In this document: one piece after another, positions 33,901 through 41,476 of the stretch
Layout: the number at the start of each line of letters is the position of its first letter
How positions within the stretch are numbered: the first letter of the stretch is position 1
NCBI RefSeq assembly: GCF_006547065.1
Contig: NZ_CP041243.1
Coordinates: forward strand, 2,557,001 to 2,621,000
Source of the DNA: Brevundimonas sp. M20
GTDB lineage: Bacteria > Pseudomonadota > Alphaproteobacteria > Caulobacterales > Caulobacteraceae
Reading direction: 5' to 3'
Length of the DNA: 64,000 nucleotides
Position numbers and translations under genes: made by a program
Notes under the pieces: model-generated
Seen by the model: the letters and a program-made list of their open reading frames with translations, nothing else
Database searches by the model: none
What the model was told of the DNA's origin: nothing

Positions 33901-35253
33901 AACCCCGCTGGCCAGATCATCGGCCGCACGGTGTCGAATGAGGCCTATGTCTACAGCGCCTCGCCGACCGGCTCGACCACCTATGCGGTGGACGGGCTGA
34001 ACCAGCTGGACAGCATCAACAGCGTCGCGGTCACCCACGACAGCCGGGGCAATGTCACCGGCGCTCTGGGGAATGCCTACGGCTATGACGACCTGAACCG
34101 CCTGACCTCGGCCAATGCGGGCGCGGGCGCGACCAGCTTCACCTTCGACCCGATGAACCGTCTGGCGACCTCGACCGTCGGCGGCGCCTCGATCCGCCGT
34201 CAGTATGTCGGCGATCAGCTGGTGGCCGAATACAATCCGGCCACGGGCGGAATGCTCAAACGCTACATCCCCGGCCTCGGCCTTGACGATGTGGCGGTCG
34301 CCTATGACGGTTCGGGAACCTCGACCCGCAACTGGCAACTGGCCGATGAGCGCGGCTCGGTGATCGCCCTGTCCGGCTCGACCGGCGCGGTATCGAACAT
34401 CAATACCTACGACGAGTACGGCGTCCCCGGTTCGAGCAACACTGGTCGCTTCCAGTACACCGGCCAGCAATGGTTGCCGGAGACGGGCGCTTACCACTAC
34501 CGGGCGCGAGCCTACCTGCCGCAGGTTGGCCGTTTCCTGCAGACGGATCCGGTTGGGTATTCGGCAGGGACGAACCTTTACGGATACGTAGGAGCCGATC
34601 CTATCAATTGGGTGGACCCGTCCGGTTTGCAGGAGGTCACCACTTTACCAGGCACTGAAGTCACTGCACGTTGCCCCATCCTGACACGTTGGAACGAACT
34701 GCTTCATACTTGTACTTCGGTTATCACCAGCCCACCTCAATCATGGGAGTTCAAAATTGGAGAGGTTTCGACCTTTTATGTAGGTTCGGGTGGAGGCACA
34801 TCTGGCAGTGGACCGGAACATGAAGAGTGCAGAGGCTCAAAACGGGATCACGGCATAGGACGATATGAACAATATCCAGACGGATATTATGGAGTAGGAG
34901 CTGGTTTAAGCGTAGTTGGCATCGGAGGTTTTGCCGCCAACGTCATCGATTGGTACAGAGTCGAAAATAACGTAAGAACTGAGTCATTCACCACCTGGAC
35001 GTTCCAAGGTCTGACGGGGGTCGAGCTTTCAGCGGGAGTTCAATTTTTTTATCAGACAACAGAGCCTGTCGGAAACGGTATCGTACTTGGCGGGTCCGCA
35101 TTCTTTGTTGGAGGAGAGTATCAATGGGCGCAAGGCGGCTCTGGCTCACCATCAGGCTCTGCGGGTGCCACCATAGGCTTTAGATATGGCGGGCACTGGG
35201 GCGGAAGCGTGACCAAGCAAATGGGCTGCAGAACAACTTTGTCAGGCGGTTGA
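30982..35253 (+). CDS. Secreted RHS/YD-repeat protein with variable C-terminal tip
   Basis: A 1423-aa protein started at the ATG at 30982, which has GAGAGG upstream and a signal peptide (MKTRHKTWLLAATSALALAT then AGVAEAQ). The body has many YD repeats (YEYDDRGNITQATLS, YQYDAAGNLTRIEWP, YGYDDLNRLTSANAG) that form the RHS shell. The RHS core motif appears near residue 1165 (GQQWLPETGAYHYRARAYLP then GRFLQTDPVGYSAGTNLYGY and INWVDPSG). After this point (nt 34627 on) about 210 residues are unrelated, glycine-rich and less GC-rich, as expected for a swapped toxin tip. No PAAR or VgrG domain is seen, so export is by signal peptide rather than type VI. Tip activity is unknown. Confidence 0.9.
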   Translation: MKTRHKTWLLAATSALALATAGVAEAQTLPPERYTLDARGVDLIRKEWTPTGANLSVGGTTGLSYGWVLLGNQWWDSAISGMNNSGTQATVTADGVTEIFDTTVTGWAPREKLGSTLTRVGTTNVYLYQRGGTVWRFETLGFVAIPPGPFEYFASSREEPNGLKTDFTYVVDSYFDPEEGIETRVGRLQSYQNNAGYQIHYEYKTDTLTPESAGEWLSVQKVMGLNLAVDFCDKAAFTCTGLTRTWPSVTFSAENPGPTIQDLIFTDQSGIETRYRTRGTEDGGIRELLVGSNPVPVVSVLHQWSGEVRSITDASGTWDYTFFDRTAVRLETTIEGPSGQKLFVVSDPSIGLVTSATESTSASPATSRTWSWTYDDGYRVETATGPEGETAEYEYDDRGNITQATLSPKTGGTEADIVTSAVYPASCANPVTCNLPTSTTDAAGRVTDYAWDSTHGGITSVTLPAPSTGAARPQTRYAYAAQTAQFKNSSGVIVAAPTAITLPVEVSACVTGASCDATANEVLTTLNYGVTTGVANNLNVASVSRGSGVDPAMSVTAYGWTPDGDVATVDGPLSGAADTTQYRYDTSRRVVGMVGPDPDGAGPALHRAQRVTYNDRGQPTLTEAGTTAGYSDPNWAAFAPLLQSSTTYDDFGRPVEARQLSGAGIASGVQQVTYDDSGRVSCVATRMNPATFAALPASACTAATEGEFGPDRIVQTTYDIANRPVSSTSAYGASNPVTESVTYGVNGQASTLTDGEGNVSAMEYDGYNRPLRLRYPNATGGGTSTTDYEQITYDAYGRISGVRNRSGDTTYFGYDNLNRTIAINAPGSTPDISSAYDNLGRMTVTGNGTITVVTGWDALSRPVSEASSVIGAMEYQYDAAGNLTRIEWPDDFGANYTYDLYGGVTAISQQPAGGSATQVAAYGWNNLGQPVSTSRAGGAGASTTRSYDAWGRLSGLSHDATGTTNDVALGFSYNPAGQIIGRTVSNEAYVYSASPTGSTTYAVDGLNQLDSINSVAVTHDSRGNVTGALGNAYGYDDLNRLTSANAGAGATSFTFDPMNRLATSTVGGASIRRQYVGDQLVAEYNPATGGMLKRYIPGLGLDDVAVAYDGSGTSTRNWQLADERGSVIALSGSTGAVSNINTYDEYGVPGSSNTGRFQYTGQQWLPETGAYHYRARAYLPQVGRFLQTDPVGYSAGTNLYGYVGADPINWVDPSGLQEVTTLPGTEVTARCPILTRWNELLHTCTSVITSPPQSWEFKIGEVSTFYVGSGGGTSGSGPEHEECRGSKRDHGIGRYEQYPDGYYGVGAGLSVVGIGGFAANVIDWYRVENNVRTESFTTWTFQGLTGVELSAGVQFFYQTTEPVGNGIVLGGSAFFVGGEYQWAQGGSGSPSGSAGATIGFRYGGHWGGSVTKQMGCRTTLSGG

Positions 35254-35255
35254 AG

Positions 35256-35528
35256 ATGATTTTAATTACAGGATTTGGATTATTTGGTTCTGGCATCGCG
35301 ACTTTGATTTTCATAGCGATGGTGGATTCTGAGCTAGTGAAATCGGGAGCACCGAAATCACACCGCCTGATGTCAACTAATGGCGCAGAAGTATTCCTAA
35401 GGGTCGCACTCTACAATGGAGACCTCATAAAATACGGAAATGCGCACAAGTACATGATTTGGTCTCGAATTTCGACCATCATATTCTTATGCTTCGCGGT
35501 TATTTTTGCCTTCAGCTTTACTAAGTAA
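35256..35528 (+). CDS. Small membrane protein, candidate immunity to the RHS tip
   Basis: A 90-aa protein (a TTG at 35250 would add two residues) starting 3 bp after the RHS stop. It has two membrane helices, residues about 3-24 and 67-88 (STIIFLCFAVIFAFSFTK), with a charged stretch between. The AT-rich composition matches the RHS tip rather than the rest of the genome, so tip and small gene probably arrived together. Small genes directly after an RHS toxin tip are usually immunity genes; a two-helix membrane protein would fit a membrane-active or periplasmic toxin. The function is inferred from position only. Confidence 0.6.
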   Translation: MILITGFGLFGSGIATLIFIAMVDSELVKSGAPKSHRLMSTNGAEVFLRVALYNGDLIKYGNAHKYMIWSRISTIIFLCFAVIFAFSFTK

Positions 35529-35570
35529 GGAAGCTTAGCAAGCGAACCGCACATCTGCTAGCGTATCCGG

Positions 35571-35686
35571 ACCACTTAAGACCGGCTCAGACAAATCCCG
35601 CGCCTGCTGGATTTGTTAAATCTGACCAGTTGGGCCGACCACTTAAGAGCGGCTCGTTCTGGCGTGAAACCACTTAAGACCGGCTC
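35571..35686. repeat. Three 18-bp direct repeats
   Basis: ACCACTTAAGACCGGCTC at 35571-35588 and 35669-35686, and ACCACTTAAGAGCGGCTC at 35638-35655. The starts are 67 and 31 bp apart. Each is centred on the CTTAAG palindrome. They lie in a gene-free stretch between the RHS module and the recombinase cassette. Multiple repeats at one end are typical of the binding sites of IS21- or Tn7-type transposases, or of a partition or recombinase site. Confidence 0.75.
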
Positions 35687-35719
35687 ACTGCAGGCGGGGA
35701 GCGTCGGCTTCCCGCCTGT

Positions 35720-36039
35720 TCAGTGCAACTCCGGCACCTCGCGCTCCTGCTCAATGAGCGTGAGGAGTTCCCGGATTTGCCTTTCTACCGCATCCAGTTT
35801 GAGCGTTCGAAGATGCGTCTGACGTCCTGCCGCTGAAAGCATGGCGTCGAGCACAGCATCCGAGTGTCGCATTAGCTCAACAGGTTCTCGCCACTTGGTC
35901 CGTTTCGAGCCTCGAACCAGTTCTTCACCGCCCGCTCGTTGGCGTTGGTGATGCGGCTCACGATCTTGCGCGACGATAACGTCGAACCCCATTCGTGATG
36001 CAGGGCGTCGGCGATGAGCTTGGGGAAGGCGTCCATCAT
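35720..36039 (-). pseudogene. Frameshifted small HTH protein next to the recombinase
   Basis: Reading from the ATG at 36039 gives MDAFPKLIADALHHEWGSTL and then TNANERAVKNWFEARNGPSG and ENL, which stops at TAA near 35872. One frame over, the protein continues as VELMRHSDAVLDAMLSAAGR to the stop at 35720. A single missing base near 35885 would join the two into one protein of about 105 aa. The TNANERAVKNW segment is helix-turn-helix-like, followed by a helical tail with LDAVERQIRELLTLIEQERE. The family is one I associate with alphaproteobacterial integrated elements. It is divergent from the recombinase and would have been its regulator; it now looks inactive unless the frameshift is a sequencing error or programmed. 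Confidence 0.7.
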
Positions 36040-36051
36040 ACACCTCACGCG

Positions 36052-36069
36052 CCGGAAACTATTTTCCGG
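36052..36069. promoter_or_regulatory. Palindrome 1 upstream of the recombinase
   Basis: CCGGAAA-CTAT-TTTCCGG, a perfect 7-bp inverted repeat with a 4-bp centre, between the frameshifted HTH gene and the recombinase. It is a likely operator or ParB-type binding site. Confidence 0.6.
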
Positions 36070-36076
36070 TTTTGGA

Positions 36077-36100
36077 CCGAAGTTTTCAGGCCAACTTCGG
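36077..36100. promoter_or_regulatory. Palindrome 2 upstream of the recombinase
   Basis: CCGAAGTT (36077-36084) and AACTTCGG (36093-36100) form a perfect 8-bp inverted repeat around an 8-bp centre. It starts 8 bp after palindrome 1, so the two form a tandem site about 80-120 bp before the recombinase start. Confidence 0.6.
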
Positions 36101-36176
36101 AAAAGACTTTCACCGACGCCCTACTTACGCGGGTTGCCTGACCGCATCATGACTGTGCGGATAGTTGGCGTGACAT

Positions 36177-37736
36177 ATGGAACGAGGACGCGTTCAGCAC
36201 GACGGCGAAAAGAAGCGTGTCATGCGCGCTGCGCAGTACGTGCGCATGTCAACCGAGCACCAGAAATACTCGACCGAGAACCAGGCCGAAGCGATCGCCG
36301 CCTATGCCGCCCGCCGCGGCTTCGAGATTGTCAGGACCTACGAGGACGCCGGCAAAAGCGGCCTGCGGTTGGATGGCAGGGCGGGACTTCAAAAGCTGAT
36401 CGCGGACGTGAAGGATGGAGCGGCCGACTTCGAGGCCATCCTCGTCTACGATATCAGCCGCTGGGGCCGCTTCCAGGACTCGGACGAGAGCGCCTACTAC
36501 GAGTTCATCCGCCGCGAGGCCGGCATTGCGGTCCACTACTGCGCGGAGCAGTTCGAAAACGACGGGAGCCTGAGCGCGACCGTCATCAAGAGCATGAAGC
36601 GCGCGATGGCTGGCGAGTACAGCCGTGAGCTTTCCGCCAAGGTCTTCGCTGGCCAGTGCCGCCTGATCACCCTCGGATACCGTCAAGGCGGACCTGCCGG
36701 GTATGGCCTGCGTCGCCAGTTGGTGGACGAGCACGGCGTGCCGAAGGCAATCCTCTCTCGCGGGGAGCACAAGAGTTTCCAGACAGACCGCGTCGTCCTG
36801 ACACCGGGCCCTCCCGAAGAGGTAGAAGTAGTCCGGCGCCTCTATCGCCTCTTCGTGCTCCAGCAGCGATCGGAGACCGAGATTGCGGCGCAGCTGAATG
36901 CCGAAGGCTTGGTGACTGATCGCGGGCAGCCGTGGACGCGGGCGACGGTCCATCAGGTGCTCACCAACGAGAAGTACATCGGCAATAACGTCTTCAACCG
37001 CTCATCATTCAAACTGAAGACCAAGCGGGTGACCAACACCCCGGATATGTGGGTTCGCAGGAACGGCGCCTTTCCCGGGATCGTCGAGGCCGACTTCTTC
37101 GAAGCCGCCCAGCGGATCATTCGGGCGAGGTCCGCTCGCTTCACCGACGATGAGCTGCTCGCCAAACTGGCCCAAGTCCTCCAGAGCAAAGGCGCGCTGT
37201 CCGGAGTGATCATCGACGAGTTCGAGGACATGCCTTCGAGCTCGGTCTACCGGCATCGGTTCGGCAGCCTGCTGCAAGCCTACCAGTTGATCGGTTACTC
37301 CCCCGATCGGGACTACCGCTACATCGAGGCGAACCGGGCGATCCGGGCGATGCACCCGGACATCATGGCAGCCGTTCTGGCAGGCTTCAGCGACATCGAC
37401 GATGTCGTGGTGTCGGAAGAGGACGGGCTCGTCACCATCAACGACGAGTTCACCGCGTCGATCGTGATCGCTCGCTGTCAAGAAACGCCAGCGGGCGGAC
37501 TGAGGTGGAAGATCCGGCTCGACCAGGGCTTGCGTCCGGACATCACGATCGCAGTGCGCATGCAGCCCGGAAACGCCGACATCCGGGACTACTATCTCCT
37601 GCCGTGGCTCGAGTATGGCGTAGACCCCAGCCTCCGCCTGGCTCCTGAAAACGGCGTCCTACTCGACACCTTCCGGTTCGGCACCCTCGACGCGTTCTAC
37701 GACCTCGCCCGACGCACGGAGCTCGCCGCAGCATGA
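36177..37736 (+). CDS. Large serine recombinase
   Basis: A 519-aa site-specific recombinase. The resolvase catalytic domain has the nucleophile S25 in YVRMSTEHQKYSTENQ, followed by LVYDISRWGRFQD. The recombinase (pfam07508-like) DNA-binding domain includes RLYRLFVLQQRSETEIAAQL and TRATVHQVLTNEKYIGNNVF. Instead of the usual zinc ribbon it continues into a LAKLAQVLQSKGALSGVIID and SVYRHRFGSLLQAYQLIGY domain, a motif seen in a group of alphaproteobacterial recombinases, then a beta-rich tail of about 140 residues. ATG at 36177 (a later ATG at 36222 is possible). The ParB-like gene starts inside its stop codon (ATGA). Confidence 0.92.
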   Translation: MERGRVQHDGEKKRVMRAAQYVRMSTEHQKYSTENQAEAIAAYAARRGFEIVRTYEDAGKSGLRLDGRAGLQKLIADVKDGAADFEAILVYDISRWGRFQDSDESAYYEFIRREAGIAVHYCAEQFENDGSLSATVIKSMKRAMAGEYSRELSAKVFAGQCRLITLGYRQGGPAGYGLRRQLVDEHGVPKAILSRGEHKSFQTDRVVLTPGPPEEVEVVRRLYRLFVLQQRSETEIAAQLNAEGLVTDRGQPWTRATVHQVLTNEKYIGNNVFNRSSFKLKTKRVTNTPDMWVRRNGAFPGIVEADFFEAAQRIIRARSARFTDDELLAKLAQVLQSKGALSGVIIDEFEDMPSSSVYRHRFGSLLQAYQLIGYSPDRDYRYIEANRAIRAMHPDIMAAVLAGFSDIDDVVVSEEDGLVTINDEFTASIVIARCQETPAGGLRWKIRLDQGLRPDITIAVRMQPGNADIRDYYLLPWLEYGVDPSLRLAPENGVLLDTFRFGTLDAFYDLARRTELAAA

Positions 37737-38611
37737 CCGACGTTCCTGAAATCAGAATGATCCCGGTAAACTCGATCACCGTCCTTAACCCTCGAGCCCG
37801 GAACAAGCGGGTGTTCCAGGAGCTGGTCACCAGCATCGAGCGGCTGGGTTTGAAGAAGCCCATCACGGTCAGCCAACGGCCCGGACGCGCCCGTTATGAT
37901 CTGGCCTGCGGGCAAGGACGCCTGGAGGCGTTCATCGCCTTGGGGCAGGAGAACATACCGGCTGTCGTGATCGACGCGTCTGAGGACGAATGTTTCGTCA
38001 TGAGCCTCGTTGAGAACCTGGCTCGTCGGCAGCACACGCCCCTTGAACTCGTGCGCGCGATCGGCGCGCTTCGTGAGCGGGGCTATACGATCCCCGAGGT
38101 CGCGGCGAAGGTCGACTTCAGCCACGAGTACGTCAGCGCCATCTGCTACCTGCTCGAGAACGGCGAAGAGAAGCTCATCTCGGCAGTCGAACGCGGCGTT
38201 ATCCCCCACACCATCGCCATGGAGATCGCTCGGGCGAAGGACGGCGATGTTCAGCAGGCGCTCGCTCAGGCCTACGAGGAGAAGTCGATCCCCGGCAATC
38301 AGGTGCTGGCGATCCGCAAGATTATTGAGCAGCGGAACAGCAGCGGTAAAGGCATCCACCACGCCCGGCATTGGGCGGGCCGTGTGCAAAGGCCTGCCAC
38401 GCCGGACAATCTCATACGGTCTCTCCAGCGCGAGACGGAACGCCAAAGGTCATTCGTCAGGCGCGCCTCCATAACCCAGTCGCGCCTCCGGTTCGTCGTA
38501 AACGCCTTCCGGCACCTTCTGGCCGATGATCGCTTCACCCTACTGATGAAGGCTGAGGGCATTCACAACCTGCCGACGGCGCTGGCCGCACGCATAGGGC
38601 CGGAGACCTGA
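37733..38611 (+). CDS. ParB/RepB-like protein, first of pair
   Basis: A 292-aa protein with a ParB N-terminal nuclease-like domain (LACGQGRLEAFIALGQENIP, SLVENLARRQHTPLELVRAI), a helix-turn-helix (TIPEVAAKVDFSHEYVSAIC), and a C-terminal RepB-type domain (RHLLADDRFTLLMKAEGIHN). The family normally binds centromere-like sites and CTP, but no ParA ATPase is encoded anywhere nearby. Its start overlaps the recombinase stop by 4 nt, so the three proteins are made in fixed proportion. It probably binds the palindromes upstream or the ends of the element and acts with the recombinase; this is inference. Confidence 0.88.
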   Translation: MTDVPEIRMIPVNSITVLNPRARNKRVFQELVTSIERLGLKKPITVSQRPGRARYDLACGQGRLEAFIALGQENIPAVVIDASEDECFVMSLVENLARRQHTPLELVRAIGALRERGYTIPEVAAKVDFSHEYVSAICYLLENGEEKLISAVERGVIPHTIAMEIARAKDGDVQQALAQAYEEKSIPGNQVLAIRKIIEQRNSSGKGIHHARHWAGRVQRPATPDNLIRSLQRETERQRSFVRRASITQSRLRFVVNAFRHLLADDRFTLLMKAEGIHNLPTALAARIGPET

Positions 38612-38612
38612 A

Positions 38613-39503
38613 ATGGACCGGGTAAAGGTCGCCTTCGAACCGACGATCCGGCTTCTCGCGCTGGATCAAATTTTGCCTTCGAAAATGCTTTCGGCGGCTG
38701 TGATCGAGTCCGCCAAGTACAAGCGCATCGCTGCCTCGTTGGCTGAGGTCGGCCTAGTCGAACCGTTGGTGATCGGGCCGATGAAGGTGGGCGACGCCTA
38801 TCCGCTCCTGGACGGCCATGTGCGGCTAAGCATCCTGAAGGAGCAGGGCGTAGAGAATGCACGCTGTCTGGTGTCTTCAGACGACGAAGGCTTCACCTAC
38901 AACAAGCGGGTCAATCGGCTGGCCACGATCCAGGAGCACTACATGATCGTCCGCGCCATCGAGCGCGGAGTGTCCGAGGACAAGCTGGCCAAGGCTCTCA
39001 ACGCGGACATCGCCGCGATCCGGCGTAGGCGTCACCTGCTCAATGGCATCAACGACGACGTCGCTGAACTCCTGAAAGACAAGCCGGTCGGCATCCATGC
39101 CTTCCAGAAGCTACGCCAGATGAAGCCGATCCGGCAGTTGGAGGTCGCGGAGCTGATGGTGTCCGCGAACAACTACAGCGCCAGCTATGCCCGGGCGCTG
39201 CTCATGACCACAAAGCCCGCTGATCTGGTGAAGCCGGAGTCCAAGGTGAAAGCCGGTCTGAATGGCGAGCAGATCGAGAAGCTCGAACGAGAGCTAGCCG
39301 CAGTTTCCCACGATTACCGCGAGCTGGAGACATCCTTTGGCGACGACACCCTCGTGCTGGTCATCGCCGCAGGCTTTCTGGAGCGCATCCTTGGCCGGCC
39401 TGCCATCGAGGCCTATCTGACGGATGCTCACCCCGAGATGCTGCAAACTTTCAGGTCTGTCGTGGCTGCGGCTTCGCTCGACCAGACAGCTCAAGCGGCC
39501 TGA
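38613..39503 (+). CDS. ParB/RepB-like protein, second of pair
   Basis: A 296-aa protein whose start lies one base after the stop of the first ParB-like gene. It has the ParB N-terminal fold in a diverged form (IAASLAEVGLVEPLVIGPMK, YPLLDGHVRLSILKEQGVEN), an HTH region (SEDKLAKALNADIAAIRRRR), and a RepB-type C-terminus with KLRQMKPIRQLEVAELMVSA and a coiled coil (EQIEKLERELAAVSHDYREL). It is a distant relative of the preceding protein rather than a duplicate. The two may form a heteromeric DNA-binding complex. The 280 bp after it (39504-39783) hold no gene I can support. Confidence 0.85.
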   Translation: MDRVKVAFEPTIRLLALDQILPSKMLSAAVIESAKYKRIAASLAEVGLVEPLVIGPMKVGDAYPLLDGHVRLSILKEQGVENARCLVSSDDEGFTYNKRVNRLATIQEHYMIVRAIERGVSEDKLAKALNADIAAIRRRRHLLNGINDDVAELLKDKPVGIHAFQKLRQMKPIRQLEVAELMVSANNYSASYARALLMTTKPADLVKPESKVKAGLNGEQIEKLERELAAVSHDYRELETSFGDDTLVLVIAAGFLERILGRPAIEAYLTDAHPEMLQTFRSVVAAASLDQTAQAA

Positions 39504-39783
39504 CGACGTGCGTTCGGGGACCGGGACCCGATAAGCGCCGGGACCGTCGGAGAAGCCGTCGTGTGGGGCGGATCAAGGACGGTGGCGGGGATGACGGCGA
39601 TCCCGTTCGGAGCCCGCCAGGCTGGCCGACATCTGGTCCGCCGAAGCCGAGGGCCGGAGATCGAGCGCGCGGATCGCTCTCTCCGGCTAGCGGCCAGGGC
39701 TGAAACGCGCCAGCAGCTGACGTTGGCAGGGTGTCGAGCACCTGACATTCGGTCGGCCAGCCTGAGCCGCCTTCCGACTCCGA

Positions 39784-40023
39784 CTAGGACATCGCGCCGG
39801 CAATCTGTTCGAGCTTCCGCGCGAAAGGTGCGAGAAGCTGTAACAGTACGTAGGTTTGCGCCCGATCAGGCGAAGCGCCGAGGGCGTGACCAGCTTCATT
39901 GCGCGAGCTTCGGATGACGGACTGAATAAAGCCGAGCTTCACATCAAGATCCTCGGATGCAGCTCCCAGATCCTTTCGATGAGGTGCTAGCAAAGCTTGA
40001 AACTTACGTTGGCTCGCTTCCAT
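39784..40023 (-). CDS. Small HEPN-like protein overlapping DUF5677 gene
   Basis: A 79-aa protein whose ATG lies inside the last codons of the DUF5677 gene (20-nt overlap). The sequence IQSVIRSSRNEAGHALGASP has the HEPN ribonuclease motif R-x4-H (RNEAGH), followed by a helix YVLLQLLAPFARKLEQIAGA. The phrase SRNEAGH plus a final helix is also found at the C-terminus of longer unnamed proteins, so this could be a short HEPN toxin subunit or a separated C-terminal piece. Tight overlap with the DUF5677 gene suggests one operon. Confidence 0.6.
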   Translation of the reverse strand: MEASQRKFQALLAPHRKDLGAASEDLDVKLGFIQSVIRSSRNEAGHALGASPDRAQTYVLLQLLAPFARKLEQIAGAMS

Positions 40024-41335
40024 CTACTGAATTGGTCGACACGTCTCCAGAACGTTGACGGCGCATTCGACGCAACGCGGCAGACGCAGCCTTTGCGAGG
40101 CGTTCGTTTTGGTATCCGCGCTCATCGTCGCCGAGCTTCTTCGCCGCCTCGGCCAAAGCCGGTCCAACTCGGTCGCGCATGAGCAGGAGTGTTTTGACCT
40201 CAGCGAGACGGTCAAGATTCTTGCTGACATCCCCGATGTACTGGCTGGTTAGCAACAGAAGGGTTTGGGCGGTACGCTCGCCGGGCTCGGTCAACCCTGC
40301 ATTGCTTCGGCCAGACAAGAGGACTTCCCGTTCCCCAATCGAGCTTAGATTGAAAAATAGGCTCCGAGCGGTTGCGTGCACATTGAACGATGCCAGCTTG
40401 TAGAACCCGCTGAAGGCGCTCTGATCTACCGCTTCCTGGAGATCCTTGAACGTGGGCTTTTTCAGCCGGAGCTTCTTGGCGGCCCAGCCATACGGGTAGG
40501 CGAAGGTGGGCCCAAATCTGGCTATGGCGTCATCGTAGCGACGATCGATTTTTGCCCGCTCACGCTTCGCAATCGGCTTGAAGCCCGCAGGCACTTGGAA
40601 CGTGTCGTACTCATCCGCCTGTCGCTTCACCTCGATGGCGTCGTGCAGAATGTACCGCTCTGACAGTTCCTCATCGCCCTCAGAAATCATCAGCGCGACG
40701 ACCGACAGCTCATGTAACGTTCGCCACCTTGCCATCGCACCCTCCGCAAAGCCGTTCTCCAGCAGGCAGATGATTTCGTCGGCGATCTGGCATCCACGGG
40801 TGTGCAGTCTCACCATCACCCAACGACGGAAATGGTGCCGTCGTGATCGCGACTTGTTGTGCCTGGCCATCGCCTCCCTGCCCATTTCCCGACAGCAGGT
40901 GAGCAGCATCCGGAGATAGTCCAGACCTTCGCCCCAACGTTCCTCAAGCCGCTCCTTAAACCCGTCAGTCTCGGCTTTCTGGCGGGCATTTTCATGGGGC
41001 CACTTCGACCGAAGATCGTTGAACACGCTGCGGCTGAAGTCCTCGATCCCCGCATTGAAAATCTCGGGAACCTTGCCAAGGATTTGGTCGATCTCGGCAT
41101 CCAATTCAGCTTCATCCTCGTCGGTGAGATCGAGCTTGGATTCCCATTCATCGTCCCCACTGTCCCAGACGAAGCCACCGTCTTTTCCAGACAAGAGATG
41201 CTTGGCGTAGGCATCGATTGTCTCAGGAGGCATCGCGATGCCTGCCTCGGTTAGTTTGCGCTCCAATAAGGCACGCAATAGCTCGTGCTGCACGTCCGAT
41301 ACCGCGTCTTGGATAGCGTCATCTATGAATGCCAT
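40004..41335 (-). CDS. DUF5677 domain protein
   Basis: A 443-aa soluble protein. The N-terminal part is charged (DLTDEDEAELDAEIDQILGK), and the central DUF5677 region carries RGCQIADEIICLLENGFAEG, then RWRTLHELSVVALMIS and YKLASFNVHATARSLFFNLS. The C-terminus is basic (ASAALRRMRRQRSGD). The histidine-containing helices (LHELS, FNVHATARS) are the conserved part of this family of unknown function, often found in mobile or defence regions. It is divergent from the KAP NTPase (141 bp) and overlaps the HEPN-like gene. Confidence 0.8.
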   Translation of the reverse strand: MAFIDDAIQDAVSDVQHELLRALLERKLTEAGIAMPPETIDAYAKHLLSGKDGGFVWDSGDDEWESKLDLTDEDEAELDAEIDQILGKVPEIFNAGIEDFSRSVFNDLRSKWPHENARQKAETDGFKERLEERWGEGLDYLRMLLTCCREMGREAMARHNKSRSRRHHFRRWVMVRLHTRGCQIADEIICLLENGFAEGAMARWRTLHELSVVALMISEGDEELSERYILHDAIEVKRQADEYDTFQVPAGFKPIAKRERAKIDRRYDDAIARFGPTFAYPYGWAAKKLRLKKPTFKDLQEAVDQSAFSGFYKLASFNVHATARSLFFNLSSIGEREVLLSGRSNAGLTEPGERTAQTLLLLTSQYIGDVSKNLDRLAEVKTLLLMRDRVGPALAEAAKKLGDDERGYQNERLAKAASAALRRMRRQRSGDVSTNSVDGSEPT

Positions 41336-41476
41336 GAGCCTACCCTAGCCCTTAGCAGGGCGTCCGAAAGAAGAACTCGCAGCTTATCCTCAGGACGCTC
41401 AGCCCGCGCAGATGGCGGTTGCGAGCTTCACCATAAGTTGTATGCCGGATTGGGATCGATCTTTCGATGGGAAGTG

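Noticed and set aside
35571..35686. Possible small CRISPR array from the three 18-bp repeats
   Set aside because: Only three copies, uneven spacing (67 and 31 bp between starts), repeat too short, and no cas genes in the window.
37733..39503. Integrated plasmid partition/replication region (repABC)
   Set aside because: Two RepB-like proteins are present but there is no ParA/RepA and no RepC; coupling is to a recombinase instead.
39504..39783. Left end of the Tn7-like element
   Set aside because: No repeat array, inverted match to the 49955-50738 region or TGT/ACA terminus could be found by eye, so no end is claimed.
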